DNA of 64,000 nt, taken from contig AP026550.1 in NCBI GenBank assembly GCA_026075535.2, positions 744,001 through 808,000 of the forward strand, written 5' to 3'. This DNA comes from Tricholoma matsutake. Lineage: Eukaryota; Basidiomycota; Agaricomycetes; Agaricales; Tricholomataceae. The translations under genes were made by a program, and so were the position numbers. Positions 44,089 to 55,043 of this stretch are shown piece after piece; positions within the stretch are counted from its first letter, which is position 1, and every line of letters begins with the position of its first letter. The notes beneath the pieces are model-generated. The model searched no databases, was not told the origin of the DNA, and saw only the letters and a list, made by a program, of their open reading frames with translations.

Positions 44089-45903
44089 ATGTCTGAGACT
44101 CGTTACCCACTTCGTAACCGTCTGGCCCGCGAATATGTGGCTGCACCAACTCCAGGTGAGATACTATCTAGATCCACTGGTATGACTAACCTTGAGTCGG
44201 CGGGAGTGGCCCCTTTGCCCCTCACTTTGACGTCTGGCCCAGCCATGGAGGAGGCAGCTACAGCGCGTAACGAGCAGAATTTTCCTATTGACCAAGTTGT
44301 TAGCCCTCACTTGTATAGTGATGTGGTTGTGACTAGACCATCCTCTGCTGCTAGTCGGCATGATGATACCCAGCTAGACATGGGTATTTTGGAGATCCGT
44401 TCGGCTCCAATTACACCTTATCTTGAAAGCTTCTCGTCTCAGGTAGACCATGCTTTCAATGACAATTTGAACTTGTACTCTTCCACTCAAGTACTGACTG
44501 AAGATTCTCCTGACAAGGAGACTAACAGAAATGAACCTTGGACTTTAGTTGAGTCCAAGTGAGCCCGAAGACGTCGTCATTCTGACACTGGAACTACTAA
44601 GTTTTCGAGAGGAAACAGTTTGACATCTGAACAAGAAATTACAGTTAAGACTGCTGAACAGAATTTGACCACTGAAGAACAAGAATGAATTGATTGTCAT
44701 TATGAGAAAGTGCACTTTGATAACGATAGAGATGAATCTTCGAGGGATGAGGGACCCTCGAAAGGAAAAGGTATTGACCCTGAAAATTGGGGAACCTTGA
44801 GATTTGAACCATCTGAATTGGATGTGAATGCCCAAAAAGAGGCAATAAAGACTTGGAATGAAATCCGAGACCAGGACCAACATAAGGGATCTAAGGAGAA
44901 GGCTCCTCATCAGAAAGATTCCAATCATAAAGCTCAAGTTGGGAGTGTAACGGATGAAGGCGCACCAAAAGCGAGTGCCCCTGCTGCAGCTAAACAGAAT
45001 CCCTCTGAAATCAAGTTCACACCAATGTCAGATGCTTTGTTGAGTCAGATAGCGAACACCGTAAAAGGTCATCGATGACCAAACATTTGTCAGGAATGAC
45101 AAAGCTCGGAAATACAGCCTTTATCTCAAATTGCCCCTGGAAGTTTTCTAGGTTGAGCTATGAGCCATATTGAAGAAAATGAACACTTACCTTCAGACCC
45201 GCCTGATAGTTCATCCAGCTCCTCTAAGTCTACAAGTTCCTCTGACCCTGAGAGTGGAACTAATGGAGAAGGAAGAAGTCGTCAAACACGATCTCGATCA
45301 ACTCGATTGAGGCCATCAAAACTGAGACACAAAACATTGTTGAAGCCGCTCACACCATTGGATTATGATGGCGTGGCTGATGCTCGCAGTTACCACTGAT
45401 TTGTGACCGAGGGAACTGACTATGTCATTTCGGGTCGAGTTCAAAAACGACGAAGAGTTTTTGTACTCTCCTATTATTTGAAGGGCAAAGCTTATGATTT
45501 CTACACTCAGAAGGTAGCCATGAATGCTTATGATTGGAGTTTGAAACAGTTTTTTGAGGAGTTATTTAATTACTGTTTCCCTATCAATTACTGTATGAAG
45601 CAAAGAGAAAGACTCCGTAAATGTTTCCAGAATTCAAAGACTGTATCAGAATTCATCTATGAGCTAGAAGAGATAATCAACATGATTGGACTGGTAGATG
45701 AAAGAGAAAAAGTTGTATGCCTATGGGATGGCTTTCGACCTGTGATCCAGAAAGGACTCTGGCGTGATGGGTACAACCCTGAAGTATCATTGTGGGATGA
45801 AATAAAGCATGCCACACAGGTTATCGAATTGTTGGAAGAAGTATCCGATAGGCGGGAGCATCATGTTACGTTTGACACCAATGGTAGCAATTGCAGATCT
45901 TGA
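44089..45903 (+). pseudogene. Family C gypsy gag remnant
   Basis: Starts MSETRYPLRNRLAREYV (ATG 44089), a form I associate with one group of agaricomycete gypsy elements. It continues through Ser/Thr-rich and charged segments (44710-45078, 45160-45399) to a Retrotrans_gag core in 45403-45903 (FVLSYYLKGKAYDFYTQKV, then FNYCFPINYCMKQRERLRKCFQ, TVSEFIYELEEIINMIG). In-frame stops at 44560, 44686 and 45397 and frameshifts break it. No zinc knuckle, pol or LTR follows: the coding similarity ends near 45900, where the Helitron gene begins. It is a truncated relic. Confidence 0.75.
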
Positions 45904-45904
45904 T

Positions 45905-48504
45905 ATGAACATACCACAAAATACAAGTCCTCTACCTGATCCTGATCCTCACAATAATCCTGTGCCTGCTTCTCAACTTGTACAGCTTAATCCTTCTCCT
46001 GATGATATTGCTAACCATGATCCTCTTACTGGATTGGCTATGTCTGCTCAGGACAGGGCACTACTGGTTACAGCACAAGAGAAGATTATCAGTAGTTCAA
46101 GGTGAAGGTCTGTGAAGTCCTACCTCCCTGGCTTCTCTTTTTTCAACAAAAGGAGTATCTGCCAGTTGCTTTTTGGACCTCTCTCAGGGCACAGTGTGCA
46201 GGGATATTGGGCTGGTGGGTTTGTAGTTGCCTCCCCTTCCATTTTTTGGAAGTTGCTCCCCTTTCAACTGCCGCTGTTAGCACCGATTTCACTGCTTCCT
46301 GCAAGGATCTGCCATCTCTGCTGCTGTCAAAATGGTCCCCCCTCCTCCTACCTTTTCTTTGGCTGTTGATTCTGCTCTGTGCTATCATGTATGTCCATAT
46401 ATGTGACTTTTTTTTGTCTCACTTCTGACATTTTCCAGGGATCCATCTCCACCCAACACTCCTCAACGTGTCTGAGCTGCAGCACAGCAAATGGAAAGGG
46501 ACCAAAGGACTCTGGAGAGTCCGGCTTGCCATCAGACTCCACATCATGTTCGCATGATGCGCATTGCCCAACCTGCACTGCCACTGCCTAATGCTCACAT
46601 GGGTACCACCTCCTCAGTATCACCATCTTCCTCCTCATTTGGCACAGCAGCTAGCTGCCCTTCCTCCTCTTCTACAGCAAGGTAGAGGTAGAGGAAAGAG
46701 GCAGAGATAGTGGCAGAGGTCTTCCAATGGTCCCACTTCCTCTGCTCACTCCTCCTCCTGTTTTTGATCCTCCAGCGGCTGCTCCTCCCATTCCTGCTCC
46801 TCCCATTCCTGTGATTGATGCTGCTCCTCCTCCTGTTTTTGTAGCTGTCCCTCTCATTCCTGGGGTTGATGCTCCTCCTCCTCCTGTGTTTGATCCTCCA
46901 GTGGCTGCTCCTCCCATTCCTGCTCCTCCCATTCCTGTGGTTACACTACCTGTATGCTGATTCCAATATAACTATTGATGATGGTAATAACTAATGTATT
47001 GTTTGTAGCCTGCTCTTCCTTTGGTTTGGGCTCCTCCTGTGTTTGATCCTCCAGTTCCTGCTCCTGTCACTCCTACTCCTCCAGTTCCTGTGGCTGCTCC
47101 TGTTTTTGATCCCTTTATTCCTGCTCCTCCACCTGTATGTAGAATCTAATATTCCTATGTGTGGTGTGAATAGCTAATCTGTTGTTTGTAGCCTGCTCTT
47201 CCTGTCTTTGCTCCTCCAGTTCCTGCTCCTCCCATTCCTGCTCCTCCTGTTCCTGTGATCAATGTTCCTCCTATAAATGATATTCCTGATGTCCTGCTGT
47301 AAGTATAGCCATGATACTTTTAATTTGAGATTTCTAATAACACTTATTTGTTTAGTTTGCTCCACCCCCTCCTGCTCCTGGTCCTCAAGGAATTATAATG
47401 CAACCATTGCCTCCACCTCAGATGGTGTTGCCTCCTGCATGTTGGCCTTTTAGTCCTCACTGGCCTGTACATTATATGGGAAGAATGGATGTTCAATGTC
47501 CTAACTGTCATGCTTGGCACTGGATGTCTGAGCATTTGACTGCATCGTCCAATGCAAATCCCAGGTTTGGCATGTGCTGCAAGACAACATTGGCAGATCA
47601 TTTCGTGACCACATTTGCACTTACAACAATGCCCTTGCCATGACTTCTATTGGTTGCAAAGTGGATGAGTCTGTCAATGATGGTGTGGGTCCTTATGTCT
47701 TCAAGTTGCATGGGGAGCTCTCTCACAAGGCCGGTTCTCTGCTTACACCTGATGGTCAACCTCCTGTATATGCTCAGCTGTACATTTATGATCCAGCTGA
47801 TGCTGTCAACTTTCGGATGGCCAATGCCTGGAATAGCCAGCTTGATCACTACACTTTGGTCACTCTCCAGGACATGCTTCACTGCTGCCATCCAGCAGTT
47901 CAGATGTACAGGCAGGCCCATGAGCTCACCAGGAACCTTCCTCCAGACCAGAAGTGCAAGATAGCTTTGCGCTGCGATCAGACCTGTGACCATCACTGCT
48001 ACAATCTTCCTGATGCTACCAACAATGAGATTGCCATTATTCTTCCAGGAGATGGCAATCAGCCAGAGAGCACTTGCAACATTATTCTCTATTGCAGGCA
48101 TGGACCCCCACTTCAGTGCATCACTGATCTGCATCCACTCTATCCTGCACTTCACTATGTCCTACTGTTTCCTACTGGCCAGCTCCAATGGCATCCTCAG
48201 ATCAAATATGCAGCTGTCAATGCCAACAATCAACATGATGGTGCTGATGGTCCACAGAGACGCAGATATGTTTCCAAATCAGAGTTCTATTGCTATCGTC
48301 TCCATTCTTGATCACCTGCTATTGAGCCTGAGCCTGAGCATATCTTCTTGAGCAGAAAGCTCTTTCAGGAGTTCATTTGTGATGGGTGGGCAACTTCAGA
48401 GCAGGAGCGGTTGCACTTTATCATGATGAATCAGGACACCATTCGAGGTGAAGTCTACATTGGCTTGGCAGATGCTGTAGCTGCAAATGTGGATGCAGAC
48501 ACAG
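45905..48504 (+). pseudogene. Helitron replicase/helicase gene, 5' part
   Basis: N-terminal part of a Rep-helicase of a rolling-circle transposon. ATG 45905 starts MNIPQNTSPLPDPDPHNN; a long intron (about 46105-46437) follows, then Pro/Ala-rich exons (46500-47370), a Cys cluster (CPNCHAWHW...FGMCC, about 47490-47580) and the Helitron_like_N domain (GPYVFKLHGELSHKAGS, HPLYPALHYVLLFPTGQLQW, LFQEFICDGWATSEQERLHFI). Breaks: TGA near 46472, frameshifts near 46600 and 47580, and TGA at 48309-48311. At 48504 the gene is interrupted by a 9.3-kb LTR element; it resumes in frame at 57852. No Helitron 5' TC end could be identified. Confidence 0.88.
46727..47370 (+). repeat. Tandem exon-intron duplication in the Helitron gene
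   Basis: Three introns of exactly 57 bp (46952-47008, 47135-47191, 47299-47355) separate Pro-rich exons. The first two begin GTATG and end (T)GTTTGTAG, the third begins GTAAGT and ends TTTGTTTAG; each has a CTAAT or CTAATAAC branch-like element. The exon after each of the first two begins CCTGCTCTTCCT. This is best explained by tandem duplication of an exon plus its intron. Confidence 0.75.
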
Positions 48505-48687
48505 TGGAAGGAAGCTGTAGCTTCCAACACTCAAGGGCACAAAAACTATAAGGAACTTAATATAATTCGAAGGGGGGATTCTAGAATACTGTACAAGTAC
48601 TCGAAGTATAGACTATATACTATCAGAATAACATGTGATAACTGAGGCATGTGATAATGTAATGATAATGTAAGAGGAACTCTTACA
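48505..48687 (+). repeat. 5' LTR of the 183-bp LTR element
   Basis: 183 bp. Opens with an inverted-repeat hairpin, GGAAGCTGTAGCTTCC, just inside the TG terminus. Very short for a fungal LTR retroelement. Confidence 0.92.
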
Positions 48688-48992
48688 CTCTCTCATACTC
48701 CAAAAAAATGACTGGGGTGGAGGGGGGATCAACAAGTCATAGGCACACTTTACATGTTGGTGAAAACATTGAGTTGCCTGGTAGTGGATTGATGATGATG
48801 AGGACTAGTGTTGACAAGGATCAGGACTGGTGCTGACGAGGGCAGGTAAGGTTGAGGACAGGCAAGGGCAAGGATGGGTGCGGCCATTGACATGGATGGG
48901 GCTGGTGACGTGGACGGGGCTGGTGACGTGGATGGGGCTGGTGACATGGATGGGTTGTTGACATGGACAGTACTGGCGATGGAGCTGGTGAC
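48688..48992 (+). other. Internal non-coding region of the 183-bp LTR element, left part
   Basis: Contains tandem units of about 18-21 bp (GACGTGGACGGGGCTGGT and variants, 48890-48992). The last five bases (GTGAC) are the target duplication of the nested gypsy copy 3. Confidence 0.75.
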
Positions 48993-49418
48993 TATAAGGG
49001 CAACCTAAGCCTCTAGCAAAGGGAAATCCGAAGTTAAAATTATACTACATAATACAGGCATTGGGGGCGCACCTAGCAAAGGGAAATCCGAAGAGAAAAC
49101 TCTAAGGATCCCCTTGCTGATGCCCAGTATATGTGAAGACGACAAAAATCAAATATAACCTAAAAATAGAAAAAGGCGGAGATAGGCGGATCAAGGCCGC
49201 CGAATGACATCATACCAAGGGGTATGTGTCGGAAGGGGTACTCCGCCTCTAAATATAAAAGTGTCAACATATACAAACATGATAGCAAGGGAAAATTAGT
49301 AATAAAATCCGGAAAAATCATAGAAAATGAAGAATAGAAGGAAATGAGGTGGGGAAAAATATGGGATGAACATAAAAAATAGGAAAAACACACAGGGCAC
49401 CCCCTTAGTCCCCTTACA
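48993..49418 (-). repeat. 3' LTR of copy 3
   Basis: 426 bp, TGTAAGGGGACTAAGG to GCCCTTATA on the minus strand. Purine tract AGAGAGGGGGTGA at about 49419-49432, overlapping the pol stop region. Confidence 0.96.
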
Positions 49419-49429
49419 TCACCCCCTCT

Positions 49430-52400
49430 CTAAGATGCATCGCCCTGATGCATTCGAAATCGTATACGACCAAAGTCCGTGACTTGAATGCGACGCGGTG
49501 CAGCAGTGTGCCGTCGGTGGAATTCCTTGATTAACCGAGGGGCATTTACATCAGACTCTTCGACCCATGAGTTTTCCTCATACCCATAACCCTTCCAATG
49601 TACCAAATACTGGAGTTTTCCTCGACGCAAACGGCTGTCCAAGATTGACTCGACTTCATATTGGGGTTCTCCCTCGATCACTGTAGGTGGTGGTGGTGGG
49701 TGTGAATGGCGTCCCGGGAACGGATCTGGGGGAGCTGGAAGCAATTTGACGACATGGAAGACGGGATGGAGTCTGGACATGGAGGCTGGGAGGCGTAGAC
49801 GATAGGCATGTGTTCCAACGCACTTGACAATGGGGAAAGGTCCCAAGAAGCGATGAGCGAGTTTCTTGGATGGACGTGTAGTGGAGATGTCACTGGAGTC
49901 AAGATAAACTCAATCACCAACCTTGTACTGAGGGGTTGGGGAGTGGCGCTGGTTGTAAAATCGTGCCATGTCGTCCTTTGCCTTTGCTAAGGCTGCCCTT
50001 GCCTCCTCCAAGCTATCCCTCATGCGTTCTGTGAACTCATTCACTGTCTCGATGTGTGAGGGAGTTTGGCGAGGTTCAAATCCCATGTGTGGATGTTGTC
50101 CAGTGTCTAAGAGGAAAGGGGTCTGTTGAGTGGAAGCATGGACATGGTTGTTGTACCCAAACTCGGCCAAAGGAAGGAGATCATCCCAATCGTCCTGGCA
50201 TTCATTGACAAAGAGGCGGATGTACTGCTCCAGTTCCTGGTTGACTCGCTCCGTCTGGCCATCAGTTTGTGGGTGATAAGCAGTTGAAGCGAGGAGTTTG
50301 ATCCCCAGGAGTCGGTACAGCTCACGAGTGAACTCTGCCATGAACTGAGGGCCACGATCCGAGAGGAAGGCACCAGGAAGTCCATGTAACTTCCACACAT
50401 GGTGGAGGTAGAGTCGAGCGGCACCTAGGGCACTGACAGTGGTGTGAGTGGGAATGAAGTGAGCGCGTTTTCCCACTGAGTCAACTGTGCACATCACCGC
50501 ATCAAACCCGTTTGACTCTGGCAATTCCACCACAAAGTCGATGCTGACAACATCCCAACGACTCTCTGGAACAGGAAGAGGGTGTAGCTCACCAATAGGC
50601 TTGCGACGAGGGACCTTGGTGCGTAAGCAAAGGTCACAAGTGCGACAATACTGACCAATGAGCCATGACATTTGTGGCCACCAATAGTTCCGTGAGGTGA
50701 GCTCCAAGGTCTTCCAGCGTCTGGGGTGGCCAGCAATCTGTGAGTCATGGTGTTGGGATATGATGCGCCGGCGAAGGTCTGGGTCATTGGGAACATAGAT
50801 GCGATCCCTGAAATACAACAAGTCCTCCTTTTCAGCCCACTCTGCCGCACGTAAGGAAAGGGTCGATCCCTTCCTCAGTTCTTTAACAGCTTGGGCGACA
50901 ACATCCTCATGTAAACCGCTACGGTTTGCGCGACGAATGTCACGTAGAATGTCCCGCTCCTCGCCCTGGGGTACGATGCCTTCCAGTGCCCAAATGGTGA
51001 ACAGGTCTGGCTGCAACAGCACAATGTTTTGGTTGTCACCGCTGCCATCCCCATGGTCTGCACGTCGAGATAGGGCATCGGTCTTCCCCATGCTGCAACC
51101 CGGACGGTGGTGCAAGGAGAAGTCGAATCTAGATAGATACAGGGACCAACGAGCTTGACGACGGTTCAATTTCTTGGCCGTCATGAAGTACTCGAGGTTC
51201 TTGTGATCCGTCCAAATTTCCACCTTGTGTTGGGCACCCTCGAGGAAGTGTCGCCACTCCTCAAGCGCACGCATTATCGCCAACATCTCCTTGTCATGGA
51301 TCTCGTAGTTTCTCTCTACAGCACTAAGGCTTTTGGAGTAGAACGCAACAGGATGCCACTTCTGGTCCTCCGGAGACTGCTGAGACAACACAGCGCCCGT
51401 CGCAAAGTCAGAACTGTCAGCTTCTACACGAAAAGGACGCGAATCGTCAGCAAAGGTAAGGATCGGAGCGGAAGTGACCATCTCCTTAAGCTTTTCGAAC
51501 GCCTCCTGTTGTGCATTATCCCACCTCCATGCCTCCTTTCCTGTCAAGTCGAACAGTGGTTGTGCATGATGTGAGAAATCCTTGATAAAATGCCGATAAA
51601 AATTGATGAAGCCCAGGAAAGACTGCACCTCCTTCTTGTTCGTGGGCGTAGGCCAAGCTGTGACCCCATTTACCTTGATAGGATCCATCTCCACTTGACC
51701 CTCCGAGATAATCAGGCCGAGGTACTCGATCTTGGTCCTTTCGAACTCGCATTTGTCCTGACGAAGGTAGAGTTTGTACCGTCGAAGTCGCTCTAGGACG
51801 AGGCGCGTGATGCGACGGTGCTCTTCAACCGTGTGAGTGAAGATGAGGATGTCGTCGAGATAGATGCAGACAACGCCTTCGAGGATGAGGTCATGGAAGA
51901 TGTCGTTCATCATGGTCTGAAAGGTGGCAGGGCTATTAGTAAGGCCAAAGAACATGACAAGCGGTTCAAAAAGACCACGGTTGGTACAAAAGGCTGCCTT
52001 CCACTCATCTCCCTCCTTATCCTGACATTATTATAGCCCCAACGGACATCGAGCTTGGTGAAGTATCGGGCTCCACGGAGCTGGTTTACGAGTTCAGAGA
52101 TGAGGGGTAGTGGGTAGCGATTTTTGACCGTGATGTTGTTGAGTCTTCTGTAGTCTTGAACCGGTCGAAGTGAGCCATCCTTCTTCTTGACAAAGAAAAA
52201 GGGAGAGGCCATGGGTGACTTCGATGGTCGAATACGTCCAGAGGCCAGGTGCTCGTCGATGAACTGGTCAAGCTGCCGTTGTTCCTCCGGAGAGAGAGGA
52301 TAGACCTTGCAGGATGAAGGAGTTGCGCCGGGGGTGAGTTCGATCGCGTGATCCCATGGCTTACGCGCAGGAAGAGAGTCGAATGACTCCTTGGAGAACA

Positions 52401-53331
52401 CGTCTTCAAACTCATGGAGATGAGGGAGTAAGGAGTTAGTAGAGGATTTAGCAGCGTTGTTTTTGTGGAAGGCCTTGGCGAGGCGTTGGGATATGTTTGA
52501 TGTGGCACACACCTCATGCGATGAGCGAATCGCAGTGTAGAAGATCCGATCACCCTCCTCCACTTCCTCTGGGTTCTCATCATCATCATCCGAGTCCGGC
52601 ATTAGATCAGGAACCCCTTCCAATTCCACTTCAGGTATAGGCAGGGGTCCAGCACGACACTTCTGAGTTCGTCGTATTGCCGCCTTCTGTCCACGACGTT
52701 CTTGCCTGGCTTCTGTGAAACACGTCCGACAGTGGGATGGACATCGGCTCATGGTAACCTCCCCGGTGCGCCAGTCGACCTCTGGGTTATGGTCTTGAAG
52801 CCATGGATATCCCAAAATCGCCTTTTGCTTTCCTAATTGAGTGACAGCAAAAAGGGCACGCTCACTATGATCTTTGTAACGGAGAACCAGGTCTGCAACC
52901 TCTCGGATGGCACCAGCTTCATTTGGGGATCCATCCACGTTATATACAGGTATCGGACGTGAGAGTGAGCGAGTATTTAGATGATGTTGTTGTACCAGAT
53001 GGGAATCGATGAAGAGACCAGTCGCACCAGAGTCCAGGAGCGCAGAAACACCGAGTATCTGTCCAGTGTCGGTCGTCTGCAGTTCGATGGCTAGGTTTAA
53101 GGAATGTGCAGAGGGAGTGGATGCCACAATATACTTGCGTGGTAGTTTACGCTCCCATGATTTAATTTTGGGATGTGGAGTAGAAGGAGAGATGGGGAGA
53201 GCAGGTACGTCTTTAGCCAACTTTGAAGGGTCAGAGAGGGGAGTAGTCACAGAAATGGATTCATTCTCCAGGGATTCAACTGACAAGACTTCAAAGCGGT
53301 TATGGACAGGCAGTGAGGGCGTACGATTCAC
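49430..53331 (-). pseudogene. gypsy pol of copy 3 (one deletion, one TGA)
   Basis: GTG at 53331-53329 overlaps the gag stop in the -1 frame. Domains in order: retropepsin with LLDSGATGLFID (about 53030), RT ([25 protein letters not shown] near 51870), RNase H (EADSSDFATGA, TDHKNLEYF), and integrase HHCC (HHDSQIAGHP, CRTCDLC). The DDE core (IDFVVELPES, SDRGPQF, TDGQTERVNQELEQ) is followed by GPY/F and a chromodomain ([14 protein letters not shown]), ending at TAG 49430-49432. All catalytic motifs are present. A one-base deletion near 52012 (CTCCTTATCC instead of CTCCTTTATCC on the plus strand) separates 53331-51910 from 51955-49910. TGA 49910-49912 cuts off the GPY/F and chromodomain, where copy 1 has CGA. 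Confidence 0.95.
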
Positions 53332-54446
53332 TCGCTGCGAATAGGAAAATCCTGCTCCTCTACAACTTCCAGCTTAACCTCCTCTGCAACTTGATCCTTC
53401 GCTTCCTCAACATCTACAAGTGCCAACAGATCTTGCAGGAGTTCGTCTCGTCCCTCGGGGGTGAGCATGCGGATATCCTGATGATGGGGACACGCTCCAG
53501 CCCTGTGTCCAGGTTCCCCACAACGGTAGCAGAGATCCAACTTACGTGCACGGCTGCGGGCTGCATCAACATCCATTGGTACTGGGATATTGACGGCTGG
53601 TGTGGGAGTTTGACGAGCAGGAATGGGGTTAGGGCGGGGGAGGCTTCGATTGAAGGTGTAGGGTGTATGAGTGGTAGTTGGAGCACGGAATGCAGCATTA
53701 AACGCCGCATTTGTGAGTCGGTTCTCGTCACAGAGTGAAGCAGCTTCATACCAAGCAAGGATATCATCGTCCGCTGGGCGCCCTTCCAACATCTGTGCAA
53801 TCTGGTCCTGAATTTCTTGGTTGAGCCCCCGTCGGAACTTCACCACCACTGGTAACCCACTCCCATACCCTGCCATGTCCACCAAATCCTTGAACTCATC
53901 GATATAGTCGTCCACGGATCGACGTCCCTGGTGGTAAGTGGATGACTCAAGTCGTGTCACTGCTCGGTGGCGTTCATTGAGGGGGCAGAAGTGGCGTACG
54001 AACTCGGCTTGAAAGTCACCCCAAGTGGAGAAAGGTAGAGAACCGAGTTCTTTAGTTTGACGTAGGATACGGTCCACATAGAGATAGGCGCGTTCAGATT
54101 TCATGTATGTGAAGGCCCAATAAATTTTTGCAGCCTCATCGACAAATTGATGCGACTGGAGACTAATGTATAACTCACAGGAATTAAGGAATGCACGTCC
54201 CTGCGCACGTGCACCATTAAATTCGGCGGGGGGGGACGGTTTGATCTGGGCACGTTCCTTAGTGGACGCGTTTGGCAAAACATCGTTGTTGGGTGCGCTT
54301 GGAGTCGTGAAGGGGGAACTATTAGTCGTAGGGTTAGCCTGGAGGGTCCTAACGAAGTTTTCAATCGTAGATTTAAGCGAGTCGATTTGCGCGCGCATTC
54401 CGGAAACGTCGCTTTCAAGCGCATCGAAGCGTTCTGATGCGTCCAT
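53328..54446 (-). CDS. gypsy gag of copy 3, intact
   Basis: Structural capsid/nucleocapsid polyprotein of 372 residues; assembles the cytoplasmic particle in which reverse transcription takes place. N-terminal coiled-coil segment (residues 1-38, MDASERFDALESDVSGM...), Retrotrans_gag core (AAKIYWAFTYMKSERAYLYVDRI, FVRHFCPLNERHRAV, VVKFRRGLNQEIQDQIAQML; about residues 100-235), then one CCHC zinc knuckle CYRCGEPGHRAGAC and an acidic tail. No other gag in the window is intact. The first ATG in the open frame was chosen; the frame is open upstream to about 54590 without another ATG. Its stop overlaps the pol GTG. Confidence 0.93.
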   Translation of the reverse strand: MDASERFDALESDVSGMRAQIDSLKSTIENFVRTLQANPTTNSSPFTTPSAPNNDVLPNASTKERAQIKPSPPAEFNGARAQGRAFLNSCELYISLQSHQFVDEAAKIYWAFTYMKSERAYLYVDRILRQTKELGSLPFSTWGDFQAEFVRHFCPLNERHRAVTRLESSTYHQGRRSVDDYIDEFKDLVDMAGYGSGLPVVVKFRRGLNQEIQDQIAQMLEGRPADDDILAWYEAASLCDENRLTNAAFNAAFRAPTTTHTPYTFNRSLPRPNPIPARQTPTPAVNIPVPMDVDAARSRARKLDLCYRCGEPGHRAGACPHHQDIRMLTPEGRDELLQDLLALVDVEEAKDQVAEEVKLEVVEEQDFPIRSE

Positions 54447-54612
54447 GTCGCTAGGGAGCGCGTTTGGCGAAAATGGCGGCGCAATAAAGGCGAGAGTATC
54501 TGGAACGGTGTGTAGGGACTCTGTGGAGCTTTGGGAAGCGTCGTCCAGTCCGTACCTGCCTATTTTGGGCAGCGCGTTCGCGATTTTCGGGCCTTAGGGG
54601 AGAGTTTTCTAC

Positions 54613-55038
54613 TATAAGGGCAACCTAAGCCTCTAGCAAAGGGAAATCCGAAGTTAAAATTATACTACATAATACAGGCATTGGGGGCGCACCTAGCAAA
54701 GGGAAATCCGAAGAGAAAACTCTAAGGATCCCCTTGCTGATGCCCAGTATATGTGAAGACGACAAAAATCAAATATAACCTAAAAATAGAAAAAGGCGGA
54801 GATAGGTGGATCAAGGCCGCCGAATGACATCATACCAAGGGGTATGTGTCGGAAGGGGTACTCCGCCTCTAAATATAAAAGTGTCAACATATACAAACAT
54901 GATAGCAAGGGAAAATTAGTAATAAAATCCGGAAAAATCATAGAAAATGAAGAATAGAAGGAAATGAGGTGGGGAAAAATATGGGACGAACATAAAAAAT
55001 AGGAAAAACACACAGGGCACCCCCTTAGTCCCCTTACA
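54613..55038 (-). repeat. 5' LTR of copy 3
   Basis: 426 bp. Differs from the 3' LTR at about two sites (GGTGG/GGCGG near 54808 and GACGAAC/GATGAAC near 54987, both transitions). Confidence 0.96.
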
Positions 55039-55043
55039 GTGAC

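Larger units (their letters stand above)
48993..55038 (-). mobile_element. marY1-like Ty3/gypsy chromovirus, copy 3 (nearly intact)
   Basis: 6,046 bp with 426-bp LTRs that differ at only about two positions, and a perfect target duplication GTGAC (48988-48992 and 55039-55043). On the minus strand: LTR, 5' leader, intact 372-residue gag, pol, purine tract, LTR. Only two defects are visible in pol: a one-base deletion near 52012 and a TGA at 49910-49912. Restoring the one base gives 6,047 bp, the length I remember for marY1 of Tricholoma matsutake, which also has 426-bp LTRs. The youngest copy in the window. Confidence 0.97.

Noticed and set aside
48750..48947. Pro/Ser repeat protein (SPAPST units)
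   Set aside because: Translation of the 18-21 bp tandem repeat inside the non-coding LTR element.
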